This document shows, in pieces, positions 21,791 to 33,500 of a stretch of 64,000 nucleotides of DNA. The stretch covers positions 520,420,686-520,484,685 of the forward strand of contig CM066037.1 of NCBI GenBank assembly GCA_033557465.1, given 5' to 3'. The translations under genes and the position numbers were made by a program. The first letter of the stretch is position 1; the number at the start of each line of letters is the position of its first letter. The stretch comes from Ichthyophis bannanicus (taxonomy: Eukaryota; Chordata; Amphibia; Gymnophiona; Ichthyophiidae). The notes under the pieces were generated by a model. It saw only the letters and a list, made by a program, of their open reading frames with translations. It was not told the origin of the DNA and did not search any database.

Positions 21791-22149
21791 ACTGGCTTAG
21801 CACTACTATATGAGCACGGCCACAACTGCAAAGCTAAGTGTTATCATACCACTCTTTCGATGTCTTCATGTTGGAATTCTCCATAATTATCAATAATTTT
21901 GTGTACGTGAGAGTTGGTTGATGTCCACCTCAGAGCAACTGTTTCTATGGGTCATTGATGCTAATAGGGCTATGCCGTGCCACGATAAATCTGGCCGGTT
22001 TTGTTTTGCCCGGGAAGACTGAGACCTTCTTGTTGCTCCTGTGAGTGGTTGGCTTTGCTATTGCTGAATTTTTTGAGATTATATACAAGCTTTTTGTTGA
22101 TACTTTTTACTTTATTGTTTCAACTACAGAGTTGATTTCGTCTTTTTTT

Positions 22150-23220
22150 ATGATGACAAGTTTAAGTGAACAACGTGCAGCTGTGAAATTTTGTTTTCTA
22201 CTCGGTAAAAATGCTGCTGAAACTGTTTTAATGTTGAAAACAGCTTATCAAGATGACGCTATGGGAAAAAGTCAAGTGTACCAGTGGTTTGCTCGGTTTA
22301 AAAATGGCGACATGTCGATTGATGACAAACCTCGTTCTGGGCGTCCATCAACTGCCCGAATCGACGAAAATATTGAAAAAATTAGAGAGCTTGTGATCAA
22401 AGATCGTCGACAGACAATTGATCAACTGTCAGAGATTAGTGGGTTATCTTGGAGCTCGGTTCAGCGAATTTTAACGGAAGATTTGGGAATGAAAAGGGTT
22501 GCTGCCAAGTTTGTTCCTCGGGTTCTGACTGACAATCAAAATGAACATCGAGTTGAAACATGTCGTGTTTTGAAACAACAGCTTGAAACTGATCCAGATT
22601 TTCTGTCAAAGGTCATTACAGGTGATGAGTCATGGTGCTATGGTTACGACCCAGAAACAAAGCAACAGTCAAGCCAATGGAAGACGTCATTGTCACCCCG
22701 TCCAAAAAAATGTCGTCAAGTCAAATCAAACATCAAAACAATGCTGATTTGCTTTTTTGATGCCAAGGGGGTAGTTCATTCAGATTTTGTTCCCCCAGGT
22801 CAGACCGTCAATCAAACCTTTTATTTGGAAGGTTTAAGAAGATTGCACAACAGTGTTTGTCAAAAAAGACCCGATTTGTGGCAGACAGGAGACTGGTTCT
22901 TCCACCATGACAACGCACGTGCACACACAGCCATCTCTGTTAGACAGTTTTTGGCTAAAAATGGCATGGTTCCGCTGCCCCACGCACCTTACTCGCCTGA
23001 CCTGGCTCCGTGCGACTTTTTCTTATTTCCACGCATGAAAAGGGGCATGAAAGGACACCGATTTGACAACATTGAAGAAGTCAAGAAAAAAAAGAGGGAG
23101 GAGCTGTCAGCCGTTTCTAAAGATGACTGCAAAAAATATTTCGAACAGTGGAAGCACCGGTGGGACAAAAGTATCAGTTGTAATGGAGAGTATTTTGAAG
23201 GGGATAAGGTTGTTTTGTAA
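22150..23220 (+). CDS. Mariner transposase
   Basis: A complete 356-codon frame starting MMTSLSEQRAAVKF. The paired helix-turn-helix N-terminus (residues about 1-115) includes VYQWFARFKNGDMSIDDK and the linker block SGRPST. The catalytic DDE/D domain has Asp159 (TGDESW), Asp254 (HHDNARAH) and Asp289 (SPDLAPCDFF), giving the D,34,D spacing of true mariners. Other family marks are FVPRVLT (the WVPHEL position) and YSPDLAP. Nothing catalytic is missing. The 35 codons upstream in the open frame (from 22045) derive from PLE2 and its target duplication, so Met at 22150 is the start. PLE2 now separates the gene from the left terminal repeat. Confidence 0.95.
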   Translation: MMTSLSEQRAAVKFCFLLGKNAAETVLMLKTAYQDDAMGKSQVYQWFARFKNGDMSIDDKPRSGRPSTARIDENIEKIRELVIKDRRQTIDQLSEISGLSWSSVQRILTEDLGMKRVAAKFVPRVLTDNQNEHRVETCRVLKQQLETDPDFLSKVITGDESWCYGYDPETKQQSSQWKTSLSPRPKKCRQVKSNIKTMLICFFDAKGVVHSDFVPPGQTVNQTFYLEGLRRLHNSVCQKRPDLWQTGDWFFHHDNARAHTAISVRQFLAKNGMVPLPHAPYSPDLAPCDFFLFPRMKRGMKGHRFDNIEEVKKKKREELSAVSKDDCKKYFEQWKHRWDKSISCNGEYFEGDKVVL

Positions 23221-23281
23221 AGAATTAGAAATAAATAGCTTTTAAAAAATAATTCCTGTTTTTTTTGGGTACCCCCTCGTA

Positions 23282-24572
23282 TAGTATATATGAACTGATC
23301 CTAGCTGAAAGCATGGAAGCCTGAAAAATTTGGCGCCCAAAAGCGTCCAGAGTCCTGCATTCATGACCTGGAGGATTGGATGCATGCCTCTTTGCACTTT
23401 TCATCCTACGCATGGCTGACTCCACCACCATTGAATGGTGTGGCAGCTGAGTCTTTTGAAATCCAGAACATGGCGGAACTCGATACATAGTATCAAGTCT
23501 CCTAGAGTGAGGAGATGTAGTCAGAGGTGTCTCCCACATTCTGAGCATCAAATTATGCAGAATTTCATGGATGGGAAGAGTGGCTGCCTCCTTTGGAGCT
23601 TTAGGATATTGGAGAATTTCCAATTCCTTTGCTCTGGGTTCCTCTTCAGGAGCCACTGTGATTGAAAGGCCCTTGGCCATATCACAAATAAAATACTGAA
23701 AAGACATGTTCTCTGGAGGTGACATTCTGCATTGGGGAGAAGAGGGATCTTCTGGGAGAAACCCTCTAGTACCAGCAGAATTGTCAGAGTCTTCGGAATC
23801 GGAGGATTCGAAGTATTCCTGACCACGATGCTCATGCAAAGCATGGTCCTGGTATCAATCGAAGTCGGTACCGAGTTGATCCGGTACTGATCTGTTGATT
23901 CCAACCAAAGATGGCATGGGAAGAATTCCCACCGGAGCCGATACCGTCAGTACCAGTATCAGCAGTACCGGTGTATGTATTGGCATCGGTGCCGATGTCG
24001 GTGCCCTTGGACCAACGGTACTGCAGCTGAGAGAAGAGCTGCGATGCTGCATTCGATAGCGAGAAACCTCTGGTCTATCGATGCTGCCAATGCCTGGGTG
24101 TCGGTACCGGTGAAAACGGCCGGGACCCCTGAACATGGCACAGGTAGTTCTTGCGAGGTCGAGGCCTTGAGAACATCCTGCAGCCCCATTGATGCTTTGG
24201 AAGCCGAAGCCTCCCGCCGGGGCTGCTTTGCCGGTGTGGTTCCCTCAAGGGCAATGCCAATGGCTTCTCGATGCTTAGCCGGAGAGCTACCCTTTGAGGA
24301 CCGGCTTTTATATTTAGTTACCTGAGATCCATGGGAGGAAGAGAAGGCCCTTGAAGATGTCGATGCAATGGATCTGGCATCCAAAGAAAAGAGGGTACCA
24401 AACTTTGCAGCCTGTTCTGTCTTCCTCTTTTAGTCATCCCCATACAGGAGAGACATTCAGATGGAGAATGTTCAGGTCCTAAACATTTAAGACACCAATC
24501 ATGGGTGTCAGTGATGGAAATGGTACCGCCACACTTAGTACGTTTTTTAAAACCACTAGTTGGCTTTTCCAT
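23282..24572 (-). pseudogene. DIRS B gag, N-terminal half
   Basis: Continues the gag split by the mariner. The N-terminal zinc module (24572-24318: HDWCLKCLG then ECLSCMGM) is followed by Ser/Pro-rich sequence (24384-23959), an acidic stretch (ESSDSEDSDNSAG, near 23800) and the central conserved block down to 23282. At least two frameshifts divide it. Comparison with DIRS Z (1-566) confirms family membership. Confidence 0.78.
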
Positions 24573-24779
24573 GTTTTAGGAATATGGGGCCTAGTGCCCA
24601 AAATGGCGCCTAGCACCAAAAAAGAAAGGTTTCTGAAGAGAAACAGTTCAAAGTATAAGTTTTTTGTTTTTTTTTTAGAAAAGAAAAGAAAGGAACCAGC
24701 GGTACCGGTAAGTGTCGTGCGGAGGTAAATGCGACCACAAGAAAAAAATTTTAAAGACGGAATTTTCTGCGGTGACAGG

Positions 24780-24977
24780 GTATGGATCCTGTCGGCTCCG
24801 CAGAGAACGAAGAACTGAAGAGGGACAGTTGGAAAGGCGGGAAGGCAGCGCGCATGTGCTGAAGGATGCTCCCAAAAGCGTTACTATTGGACGCTGGGGA
24901 GCGTTCCTGTGCAGGCTCCGTTGGTGCAGATGATACCCATTATGTGAAGACTACATTCCTGCTTGTTCCTGGAGATA
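24780..24977 (-). repeat. Right inverted terminal repeat of DIRS B
   Basis: Its last 36 bp (24942-24977, ending ggagata) pair with the second ICR half of DIRS A (3179-3214), and its body is the reverse complement of the left repeat of DIRS A. Between gag and this repeat (24573-24779) is a leader with an A-rich run. Sequence after 24977 belongs to CR1-A. Confidence 0.82.
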
Positions 24978-25035
24978 CATAGAATTATGACGGCAGAAAA
25001 AGACCACTATCTAGTCTGTCCTTCCATATCAACAA

Positions 25036-27891
25036 CTACAACAGTCCCCTTTTTTCCTTTAAAGATCCTATGTGTTTGTCCCATGCTTTTTTGAATTCAG
25101 TTACTGTCCTCATCTCTATCACCTCCAATGGGAGACTATTCCATGGATCCACCACTCTTTCAGTAAAGAAATATTTCCACAAATCACTCCTGAAACTATC
25201 CCCCTTCACCCTCATCCCATGTCCCCTCATAGCAGAACTTGCTTTCAATTGAAAGAGGCTCTCTCCCTGAACATTTATGCCATGGAGGTATTTAAACATC
25301 TCAATCATATCACCTCTACCCCGCCTTTCCTCTAAGGTGTACATATTAAGATCCTTAAGTCTGCCCTCATATGCTTTATAATGAAGACCACTAACCATTT
25401 TAGTAGCCATCCTCTACACCGACTCCATCCTGTTCACATCCTTTTGAAGGTGCGGTCTCCAGAATTGCACACTATACTCCAAATGAGGCTGCACCAAAGA
25501 CTTATACAGAGGCACTATCACCTCCTTTTTTCTGCTAGCCATTCCTCTCCGTATGCACCCAAGCATCCTTCTAGCTTTTGTCATCGCCTTTTCTACCTGT
25601 TTAGCTACTTTAAGATCATCAGACACAACCACGCCCAGGTCCCGCTCTTCTTTAATGGACAAAAGTACCTCACCCCCTATACTATATTGCTCCCTTGGAT
25701 TGCTGCAGCCCAAATGTATGACCTTACATTTTTTAACATTGAATCCCAGCTGCCAGATTCTAGACCATTCTTCAAGCTTAGCTAGATCCCTTCCTCATGT
25801 TATCTACACCTTCCTGGGTGTCTACTGTATTGCAGATTTTGGTATCATCCGCAAAAAGGCAAACCTTACCCGACAGCCCTTCCACTATATCACTAACAAA
25901 GATGTTAAAAAGAATCGGAGCAAGGACAGATCCCTGGGGCACACCACTGGTAACATCCTTCTCCTCAGAGTGAGCCCCATTTACCTGTACATTTTGTCGC
26001 CTCCCACCCAACCAATTTCTAACCCAAGCATTAACTTTAGGTTCCATCCCTAGGGTGCTCAGTTTGTTTATGTCGCCTGTGAGGAACAGTGTCAAAGGCT
26101 TTACTGAAATCTAAATACACCACATCTAGGGCTCTACCTCGGTCCAACTCCCTGGTCACCCCAGTCAAAGAAATCAATCAGATTTGTCTGACAAGACCTG
26201 CCTCTGGTGAATCCATGCTGCTTCGGATCCTGTAATCCGTTGGACTCCAGAAACCTCACTATTTTCTGTTTCAGCAGCGTTTCCAATAATTTATTCACCA
26301 CCGAAGTTAAACTAACCGGCCTGTAGTTTTCAACCACATCCTTACTTCCGCTTTTGTGTAAAGGCACCACATAAGCCTCTCTCCAGTCCTTTGGCACCAT
26401 TCCCGACTCCAATGAGGCACTGAAAAGGTCAGTCAGTGGAGCTGCTAAAACGTCCCCAAGTTCCCTCAGTATTCTAGGATGTATCCTATCCGGCCCCATC
26501 GTTTTGTCTACTTTAAGTTGAGCTAGTTTCTCACAAACAGTCTTCTGAAAATTGTTCAAGATGTCCCTCGCTTCTGTTCCTGTTTGTGGGTGTTTTCTGA
26601 GGTCCTGCTCCTGGTTCTTCATCTGTGAACACAGAACAGAAATATTTGTTAAGCAATTCCGCTTTATCTTCATCCACTTCTACATATTCCTCCCCTTCAC
26701 CCTTGAGTCTGACAATACCACTTCTGCCCTTCCTCTTCTCACTAACATATCTGAAAAATGTCTTATCCCCCCATTTTATTGCATTGGCTATTTCCTGCTC
26801 TTTTTGAATCTTTGCTTTCCTGACTACTTTGCTAGCTTCTCTAAGTTTTTCCAAATATAGATGCCTGTCTTCCTCTCTCTGTGATCTCTTGTATTTCATG
26901 AAGGCCTCCCTCTTTTTCTTCACTTTTTCAGCTATCTCTTTTGAAAGCCATAGCGGTCTCCTTTTCCTTTTACCTTTATTTACCATTTTAACAAAAAGGT
27001 TGGTTGCCCTTAAAATATCCCCTTTCAGTTTTGCCCACTGTTTTCTACATCCCCCAGCTGCTCCCATCTCGCCAACGACTCCCTGAGGTACTGGCCCATC
27101 TTGGCAAAGATAGTCTTCCTAAAGTCTAAGACCCTCACCTTTGAATGGATTCTAACAGTCCTAGTCCTAATACTGAACCACACCATCTGGTGATGCAAAA
27201 TGATCATCTACTATGACATCAGAAACACTTTCACCATTGGTAAGCACCAAGTCCAATATGGCCCTTTCACGTGTGGGGTCTGTTACCAATTGCTTGAATA
27301 GTTCTCCCTGTAGAGAATCCAGTATCTCTTTACTTCTAGATGATACTGCAGCAGGAATGTGCCAATCAACATCTGACATATTGAAATCCCCTATCAGTAG
27401 CACTTCCCCTTTCCTAGCAATGCTGCGTATGTCTTCAATTAACTCTCTGTCCACCTCTCCCTCTTGAGGAAGGTCTGTATATCACGCCAATGCAAATAGA
27501 TTTCTCTTTCCCTCTTTCTAGTTTAACCCACAATGCTGCCTCTCTCCCCTTTAAAGCTCTGTAATTCCAAAGCTTTAATAGTATTTTTTACATATAGTGC
27601 CACTCCTCCTCCCCTTCTTCCTACACTGTCCTTTCTGAATAAAGTATAGCCAGGTATAGTTACATCCCAGTCATGGTTTTCTGTGAACCATGTTTCTGTA
27701 ACTGCCACTAAATCCAAGTCGGCCACTCCCACCAAAGCTTCAACATCTGGGATCTTATTCCCCATGCTACGGGCATTTATACACACTGCTTTCCATATGT
27801 TACCCCTGTTACACATTTCCATAAAGGTATTTAATGCATCACTTACCTGGGGGCTTTCACTTACCTGGGGGCTTTTTTCACCCATCCCCAA
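25036..27891 (-). pseudogene. CR1-A ORF2 (endonuclease and reverse transcriptase), broken
   Basis: In gene order: the APE-type endonuclease is read at 27891-27523 (INARSMGNK, TETWF, GGGVALYVK) and 27454-27167 (LLIGDFNMSDVDW, GVVQY). A linker with basic residues is at 27067-26531. The RT is at 26673-26134 (GPDRIHPRILREL, NYRPVSLTSV, KQHGFTRGRSCQTNL) and 26095-25778 (SGVPQGSVLAPILFNIFV, then CLFADDTKI, the FADD motif). The C-terminal region is at 25713-25036 (LVQPHLEYSVQFW, then TERVVDPWNSLP). Several frameshifts separate these blocks. The domain order and C-terminal motifs are those of CR1. Confidence 0.88.
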
Positions 27892-27933
27892 CGAATCTAG
27901 TTTAAAGCCCTCTTCAGTAGATTAGCCAGTCTA

Positions 27934-28679
27934 CTACTGAAGACGCATTGATCTTTCTTGGACAGATGGATGCCATCTCTGCTCTGCAACCCTTGGAACA
28001 GCATCCCATGGTCTAGGAAACCAAAACGCTCTCAATGACACCACCTGTGCACCTAACTGCTTCACCCTCTGTCCCAGAGCCATGAAGTCACTTTTCAAAC
28101 GCTCAGAGGGATACCAGGCAGTATCATTTGTTCGGACATGGATTAGTAACATTGGGTAATAGTCAGTGGGCTTGATGAGTCTCGGCAAACTCTCCCTAAC
28201 ATCTTGGATTTTGGCACAGGCAGACAGCATTCCTCCCTGGACATCAAGTCTGGTCAGCAGATGGACGCCTCAGTACCCCTCAGAAAAGAGTCACCAACAA
28301 CCACTACCCTTCGCTTCCTTGTGGTCACTGATTCTGTAACTTTGGGGTACTTGAGCTCGGGTTCTTCCCTTTCCAGGGATACTTTCACCTCCTCCACTTC
28401 CAGGGCTGCATAATGGTTCTCCAATTCAAGTGCTGGAGAAGTTGGATGGGTGATTCTGCAGGCCCTGGTGGCTTGTGTCCAAGCTTCGTCATTCTGTTGG
28501 CACCCATCTTCTCCTCTGCTAGAGAGATTGGATGTTTCAAGAAGGATCTCATCAATGTACTTCTCACTGTCTTGAATACTCCTCAGCCTCGCCACCTCTT
28601 CTTTGAGTTCCTCCACTTGTTCCCTCAGAGCTTCAGCATGCAGGCACCCTGCACATGGAACCAGTCCTTCAACTGGCAT
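27934..28679 (-). pseudogene. CR1-A ORF1 (coiled coil and esterase-like domain), broken
   Basis: 28679-28254 holds a Cys pair (CAGCLH), a heptad-rich coiled coil (REQVEELKEEVARLRSIQ), and near its end the VVVVGDSFLRG motif carrying the SGNH-esterase Ser. After a frameshift, 28230-27934 continues the esterase with HVRTNDTAW (normally GTND) and a C-terminal block. CR1 ORF1 proteins with an esterase domain are established; their role in retrotransposition is not clear. Compare CR1-C, where GTND is intact but the Ser codon is lost. Confidence 0.78.
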
Positions 28680-29656
28680 TGGGATCTCTGTTTTTCTGCC
28701 TGGGGCTGGGATTCATGAATACTGAGGTAAATAGAAAGGGAGGCAAAAACAGGAGAAGAAGCAGAAGAGAGAGATATGCCTTACTGGGTAGCAGCGACCA
28801 AGAGGAGCAGACTGAGCTGTGAGACAGCGAGTCAGTGTTCAGCTTACTGCCGGAACTGCCCAAGGAATAGGACCTGCTCCTCAGGTCTGTCTTCCAGCGT
28901 GCCGCAATGGTGGAACTTTTTTTTTGTCCATTTAACTTTTTATTAATTTTTCAATAAATACACACAGCTTGTCAACCCAACATTATACATTTTCAACAAC
29001 AAACTACTATCAGCCGTGTTTGTATCCCCTACTGGCTATTACAATGTTCCATATTACTTAGTCATCCCCCCTCCCCTCTCTATTTCCCCCTTCATTTATA
29101 CATTCGTGCTTCAACCTCCCAGCATTCCTCACAGATTCATCACTCATATATATTTTCTTTCGCCGTTCATCTCGTTAGCAATGTTGTTATGCTCAGGACA
29201 ACTTCACATTGGTCCCTCCTTTACTCCCCTCCCTCCTTCTCTCCTGCTTTCCACTTTTACAACCATTTCCATACATTCTTCCATAGTTTCACTCTTTTCC
29301 CCTGTCCCCTCGTCGCATCCCTGTTGGTCTATGCATTAAACACAGGTCCGCCATTCTTCTGACAAAACCTTCACTGTGGGGTTTTCCCGACCCTGTCCAT
29401 TGTTATGCAATCTCACTTTGTGCTGCCACTATACAATGGTGCAGTACCCCCCTTTCCATCTCTGATATATCCTCCCCCATTTGATGCAGGAGGCAGACCT
29501 CTGGCTTTTTTGCAATCTATGTCCTGTCATTTCATAAATTATCCGCAAAACCTTTTCCCAGTAACTTTGAATCCATCCACATGTCCACCACATGTGTAAC
29601 ATATCCCCTCTCTCTTGGCATCCCCTCCAGCACTGATCTGATGGCCCCAGCCCCGC

Positions 29657-32600
29657 TCACTTTTTACGTATCGGTGTCCAATACCACCAATATAGCACTT
29701 TATAGGCATTTTCTTTTATTTGGTTGGCTATAGATATTCCTGCCACTGTCTGTATTATCTTATCCCACCTCTCTTCATTCCATTGCACTTCAAGATCTTC
29801 CTCCCATTTCTTCATAAAATCTAATTTACCCTCCCCTCCCTCCATTAGCCCTTTATAAATCTTAGATAAAGCTCCTTTTTGACCCAGTTGCCCTGAGCAG
29901 AGGGCCTCAAACCATCCCCTGTTATTCCATAAGTCTTTCCAGACCTCTTGCTGCTGCACAAAATGACCGACTTGGATGTAGCCATAATAATCGCTATTAG
30001 ATAACCCATAAAGATCTTTAATACCCTCAAATTCTCTAATACCCTCCTTTACCACAATCTGGGAGATATGTGTGAGTCCCAGCTTTCCCCATCTTTGCAG
30101 TGTACTCACCCCTGGCCCCTCCCAAAGCATGCCTCTAATGTTATCCCCTGCATATATATTTTATCTTGTATTAATAATTTCCTATTTTGTTTCCATACCT
30201 TCAAGATATGTACAATAATAGGGTTTATGGGTTTATTTTCAGGTGCTTTACTTCCCCTCCAAACCATTTGTTCCAATCCAACGCCCCTTACTGAGTCCTC
30301 TTCCATTTGGACCCAATGCTCCTGCTTTTCTCTATACCATTCATATAGCGTTTTCAGTTGTGCTGCCACGTAATATTTTCTAAAATTGGGAATCCCTAGC
30401 CCCCCTCTCCCCTTGCTCTCTGCAGGATTGACATAGCAACCCTAGGGCTCCTATCTAACTTTAACTTTCAATGTGATACCAGTATCGGCAAAGTTTGAAA
30501 CAGGAACACAAAGCGGGGCAGAAGCATCATCTTTACAGCTGCTATGCATCCAAACCAAGATAAATATCCTTGCCCCCATCCATTCAGCAAGCTTTCTACA
30601 TGCCCGAATTAACTTTATATAATTTAGATCATATAATAAGTCCAACCTATTGCTTATCTGGATCCCTAAATACCGAATAGCCCCCCTGGCCCATCTGAAT
30701 GGGTACTTCTGTCTTAACGCCTGTGCTTCCTCCTTTATTAATAAGTTCAGGATTTCAGATTTTGTCCAGTTTATAGTAAATCCAGACAACCTCCCATATT
30801 TCTCTAATTCCCACATTAATACTGGTAGAGAAAAAACGGGTCTGGTCACGCTCATGATGATATCATCCGCGAACAAAGATATTCTGCATTCTGCCTTCCC
30901 TACCATTATACCCTTCAAGTCCTCACGTTCTCTCACCCGCTCTGCAAACGGCTCCACTGAGAGCACAAAAAGGAGAGGTGACAGTGGACATCCTTGCCTC
31001 GTCCCCCTCCCCTGCTCATAGAGGGTAGAGTAGGCTCCGTTCACCCGAACACAGGCTTTCGGGTTACGGTATAATGCTTTTACCCAACCCGTGAATTCTT
31101 CCCCCAGCCCCATTCTTTCCATCACCTGAAAGAGGAAAGGCCAGGACAACTGGACGAAAGCCTTTTCCGTGTCTAAAGATAATAGCAATGCCTCCTTTTT
31201 ACTTTGTTCAATCAACCATATAGTATTTAGTATCTTTCTGATGTTATCCGCTACCTGCCTACCCGGGATAAATCCCACTTGATCTTGATGAATCAATTTC
31301 TCTATTACCCTATTTAAACGTGTGGCCAATATTTTAGCCAGTAATTTAGCGTCTAAATTTAGCAATGAAATTGGTCTGTACGAAGAACATTCTTGCGAGT
31401 CCTTACCTTCTTTATGTATTACTGTGATACCTGCCCATCCCATAGTATCAGCGAGCACCCCCCCCCCCTCCATTGGTAGATTAAACAAACTCAATAGTGG
31501 CGTAGTTAATATTTCTCTGAATTTTCTACAAAACCTCGCTGTAAGTCCATCTAACCCTGGGGTTTTATCTACTTTTTACTGTTTCATAGCTTGCAAAACT
31601 TCCTCTTCCTTTATGGCTCTATTTAACTCTGCTTGATCCGCCTCTGCCAATTTCGGAAGCTTTATAGAATCCAAATAGCTCTGCATCCTTCCTGCCTCCA
31701 GAGGAGCTCTAGCTTCATACAACTCTTGGTAAAATCTTTTAAAGGCCTCTTGAATATCCCTATCTTTATGAACTAGTTTCCTTTCCGAATCCCTAATTTT
31801 CAATATTTGTGATCTCAGTTTCCGTTGTTTCAACTTCTGCGCCATGTATCTCCCTGCTTTATTACCCCCTTCGAAAAAGTCCTGTTTCAGTAGCTGCATA
31901 TGGTATCTTATAATTTCTGCCTGCATTGCGTTTACCTGCACCCTTACGGCCAACACTTGGCCTCTGTACGTCCCTTTTCTATCTTGCGCATCTAATTCTT
32001 CTAGTTTCAGTAAGCTCTCTCTCAATTCCCTATCTCTTCTCTCCCTCTCTCTTCTTTTATGCGCCCCCCCATTTAATTAGAACTCCCCTCACTACTGTCT
32101 TATATCCGTCCAACTCCCCCCCAGGCAACCTCACCATTATTATTCCATCTAAAATATTCCACTGTCTCTCTCTCTATCTTTCTTCTGACCCGCTCATCCT
32201 CCAATAGTGATTCACTTAACCTCCAAAACTGGGTTCCTCTTTCCTCCCCATCGATTGTCATCCTAACCTCCACTGGTGCATGGTCAGACCACATAATAGG
32301 ATCCATTTTCGCCCCTTTAATCCTGCCCACCAACTCCTTTGTTACCCAAATGGCATCTATTCTGGAGTATGAACCATGCATGGGGGAGAAATATGAAAAC
32401 TGTCTTTTCCGAGGATGCTGAAATCGCCATACATCTATCAAACAGTGTTGTGTAACAAAATTACGGTATTTACTCCTATCTGCTCTTTTGCCCTCTCTTT
32501 TCCCTGTTGTGTCCCTAGCTGGGTTCCACGTTAAATTACAATCGCCCCCGCAAATGAGCTTTCCATCTCCTAATTTCCCCACCTCCTCGTTGAGCTTTAT

Positions 32601-32966
32601 CCAAAATTCTCTTTGCCCCCCCCCCCCCCCCCCGTTGGGGCGTACACATTCATTATGCAATACCATTCATTCCCTATTCTTAAACGCAATAGGATATATC
32701 TCCCCTCTTTATCTCTATTTTCTGTATCACAAGCTTTAATTGTGAATTTATTAAAATTGCCACCCGCCTTTCTTTTTTTCCACTGTGATTGATGCATGTA
32801 CACATATTCCATACCCCTTAGGTTTGACCATGTGTTCTGTTGCCCGTATTAGGTGCGTTTCCTGTATGAGCACTAATGATGCTTTTTGGCGTGTTATTTC
32901 TTTATAGAGTTTCTGCTGTTTGAATGGCGAGTTAAGCCCTTTGACGTTTAATGTAACTATTTTCAA
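29657..32966 (-). pseudogene. L1-A ORF2 (APE endonuclease, RT), broken
   Basis: Endonuclease: 32966-32751 (TLNVKGLNSPFKQQ, LIQETHL), then 32666-32100 (CGGDCNLTWNP, YSRIDAIWV, MWSDHAPVEVRM). Linker: 32025-31576. RT: 31494-30451 (SYRPISLLNLDAKLLAKI, GFIPGRQVADNI, TRQGCPLSPLLFVL, SLFADDIIMSV with FADD). C-terminal region: 30369-29657. A stop separates linker and RT near 31576, with frameshifts at several other points. LNVKGLNSP and GFI.GRQ place it with L1/Tx1 LINEs, and L1-B carries the same motifs. Confidence 0.88.
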
Positions 32967-33377
32967 CTCACCTTTAAAATTTGTATCTCTCTCCCTCTTT
33001 GGCCCTCTACAACCCCCTCCTCTCCCATCCCTTCTCCCACCCTAGTCCCCCCTCCCTCCCTACCCCTGTACCCTCGAAGGAGACTCTCCTTCCATGTAAG
33101 GTGACTGACAATCAGGCACAACCTACTCTCACCCTTCTATTTCACCTCCCCCTCCTCTGTCCCACTTCTTATCTTCTGGCCTACTCCCCCATTACCTCTG
33201 CCCCAGCCAACTCCTCCCCCCATTTCTCCCCCGCCAGCTCTTTGCGATCAATCGCCTCCTTACCTCCTTCCTCTTTTTACCTAGCACCCACCATCCCTTC
33301 CCTTTATTTACTATACATGCATGACAATATTTAAGTCAAATCCCTCCTCTCCCTCCCTCCCTCTTCCCTGGACACAG

Positions 33378-33500
33378 TCACTTGCTCCGCTGCCAGTTTC
33401 CCTTCCTTCTTCCCTTCTTTCCCTCCTTTTGATGAAGCATAGGAGGATCTGAATTCCGCCAACTTTTTTTCGCAGTTAGGCCTCCTTTGGACTTCTCCAT
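33378..33500 (-). pseudogene. L1-A ORF1 N-terminal stub
   Basis: A 40-codon frame starting MEKSKGGLTAKKSW and ending at TGA aligns with the N-terminus of L1-B ORF1 (MEKATLGGGMAARKK). No coiled coil or RRM follows before ORF2 starts at 32966, only G-rich sense sequence. The copy therefore lacks nearly all of ORF1, probably by internal deletion. This was found by comparison, not by length. Confidence 0.6.

Larger units (their letters stand above)
18400..22140. mobile_element. PLE2: inverted-pair Penelope-like element inside the mariner, 14-bp target duplication
   Basis: The 14-bp direct repeat tctttttttatgat at 18386-18399 and 22141-22154 flanks the insertion, right at the transposase start codon. 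The left unit reads minus (18450 to about 20605) and the right unit reads plus (about 20606-22140). They are reverse complements over about 1.5 kb. The junction at 20606 joins unequal 5' truncations: the left unit reaches into the RT palm, the right one only to a later part. A 50-nt tail (18400-18449) with no counterpart precedes the left arm. The tail is on the left here but on the right in PLE1 and PLE3. Confidence 0.9.
18203..23279 (+). mobile_element. Mariner DNA transposon (interrupted by PLE2)
   Basis: Perfect 28-bp terminal inverted repeats occupy 18203-18230 and 23252-23279, beginning cgagggggtaccc, and are flanked by TA dinucleotides (18201-18202 and 23280-23281), the mariner target duplication. 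Removing PLE2 (18400-22140 and one copy of its target duplication) leaves about 1.3 kb, normal for mariner. The transposase is intact. The insertion lies in the gag of DIRS B, whose sequence resumes on either side. The identical ends and open transposase suggest a fairly recent arrival relative to the DIRS host. Confidence 0.93.
14642..24977 (-). mobile_element. DIRS element B (host of mariner and PLE2)
   Basis: Minus-strand DIRS copy of the A/Z family. Its left terminal repeat is missing, with homology beginning near 14642. It carries tyrosine recombinase (14691-15740), RNase H/RT (15746-17748) and gag (17657-18202, resumed at 23282-24572), and an intact right terminus ending at 24977. A mariner inserted at a TA in gag splits it (18203-23279). 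Joined, about 5.3 kb of DIRS sequence is present, near full length. Frameshifts and stops affect all genes, including a CGA-to-TGA stop in the recombinase. Beyond 24977 the sequence changes at once to CR1-A. Confidence 0.88.
24978..28904 (-). mobile_element. CR1-A LINE, near full length, decayed
   Basis: Minus-strand CR1 with 3' end at about 24978. ORF2 fragments run from 27891 down to 25036 and ORF1 fragments from 28679 to 27934. The 5' end is somewhere in 28690-28904, where no coding sequence is visible. It abuts the terminus of DIRS B on the left and L1-A's target duplication on the right. Frameshifts occur every few hundred bases, so this is an old copy. Confidence 0.82.

Noticed and set aside
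22045..22149. 35-codon N-terminal extension of the mariner transposase
   Set aside because: The bases belong to the PLE2 arm and its target duplication; the natural Met is at 22150.
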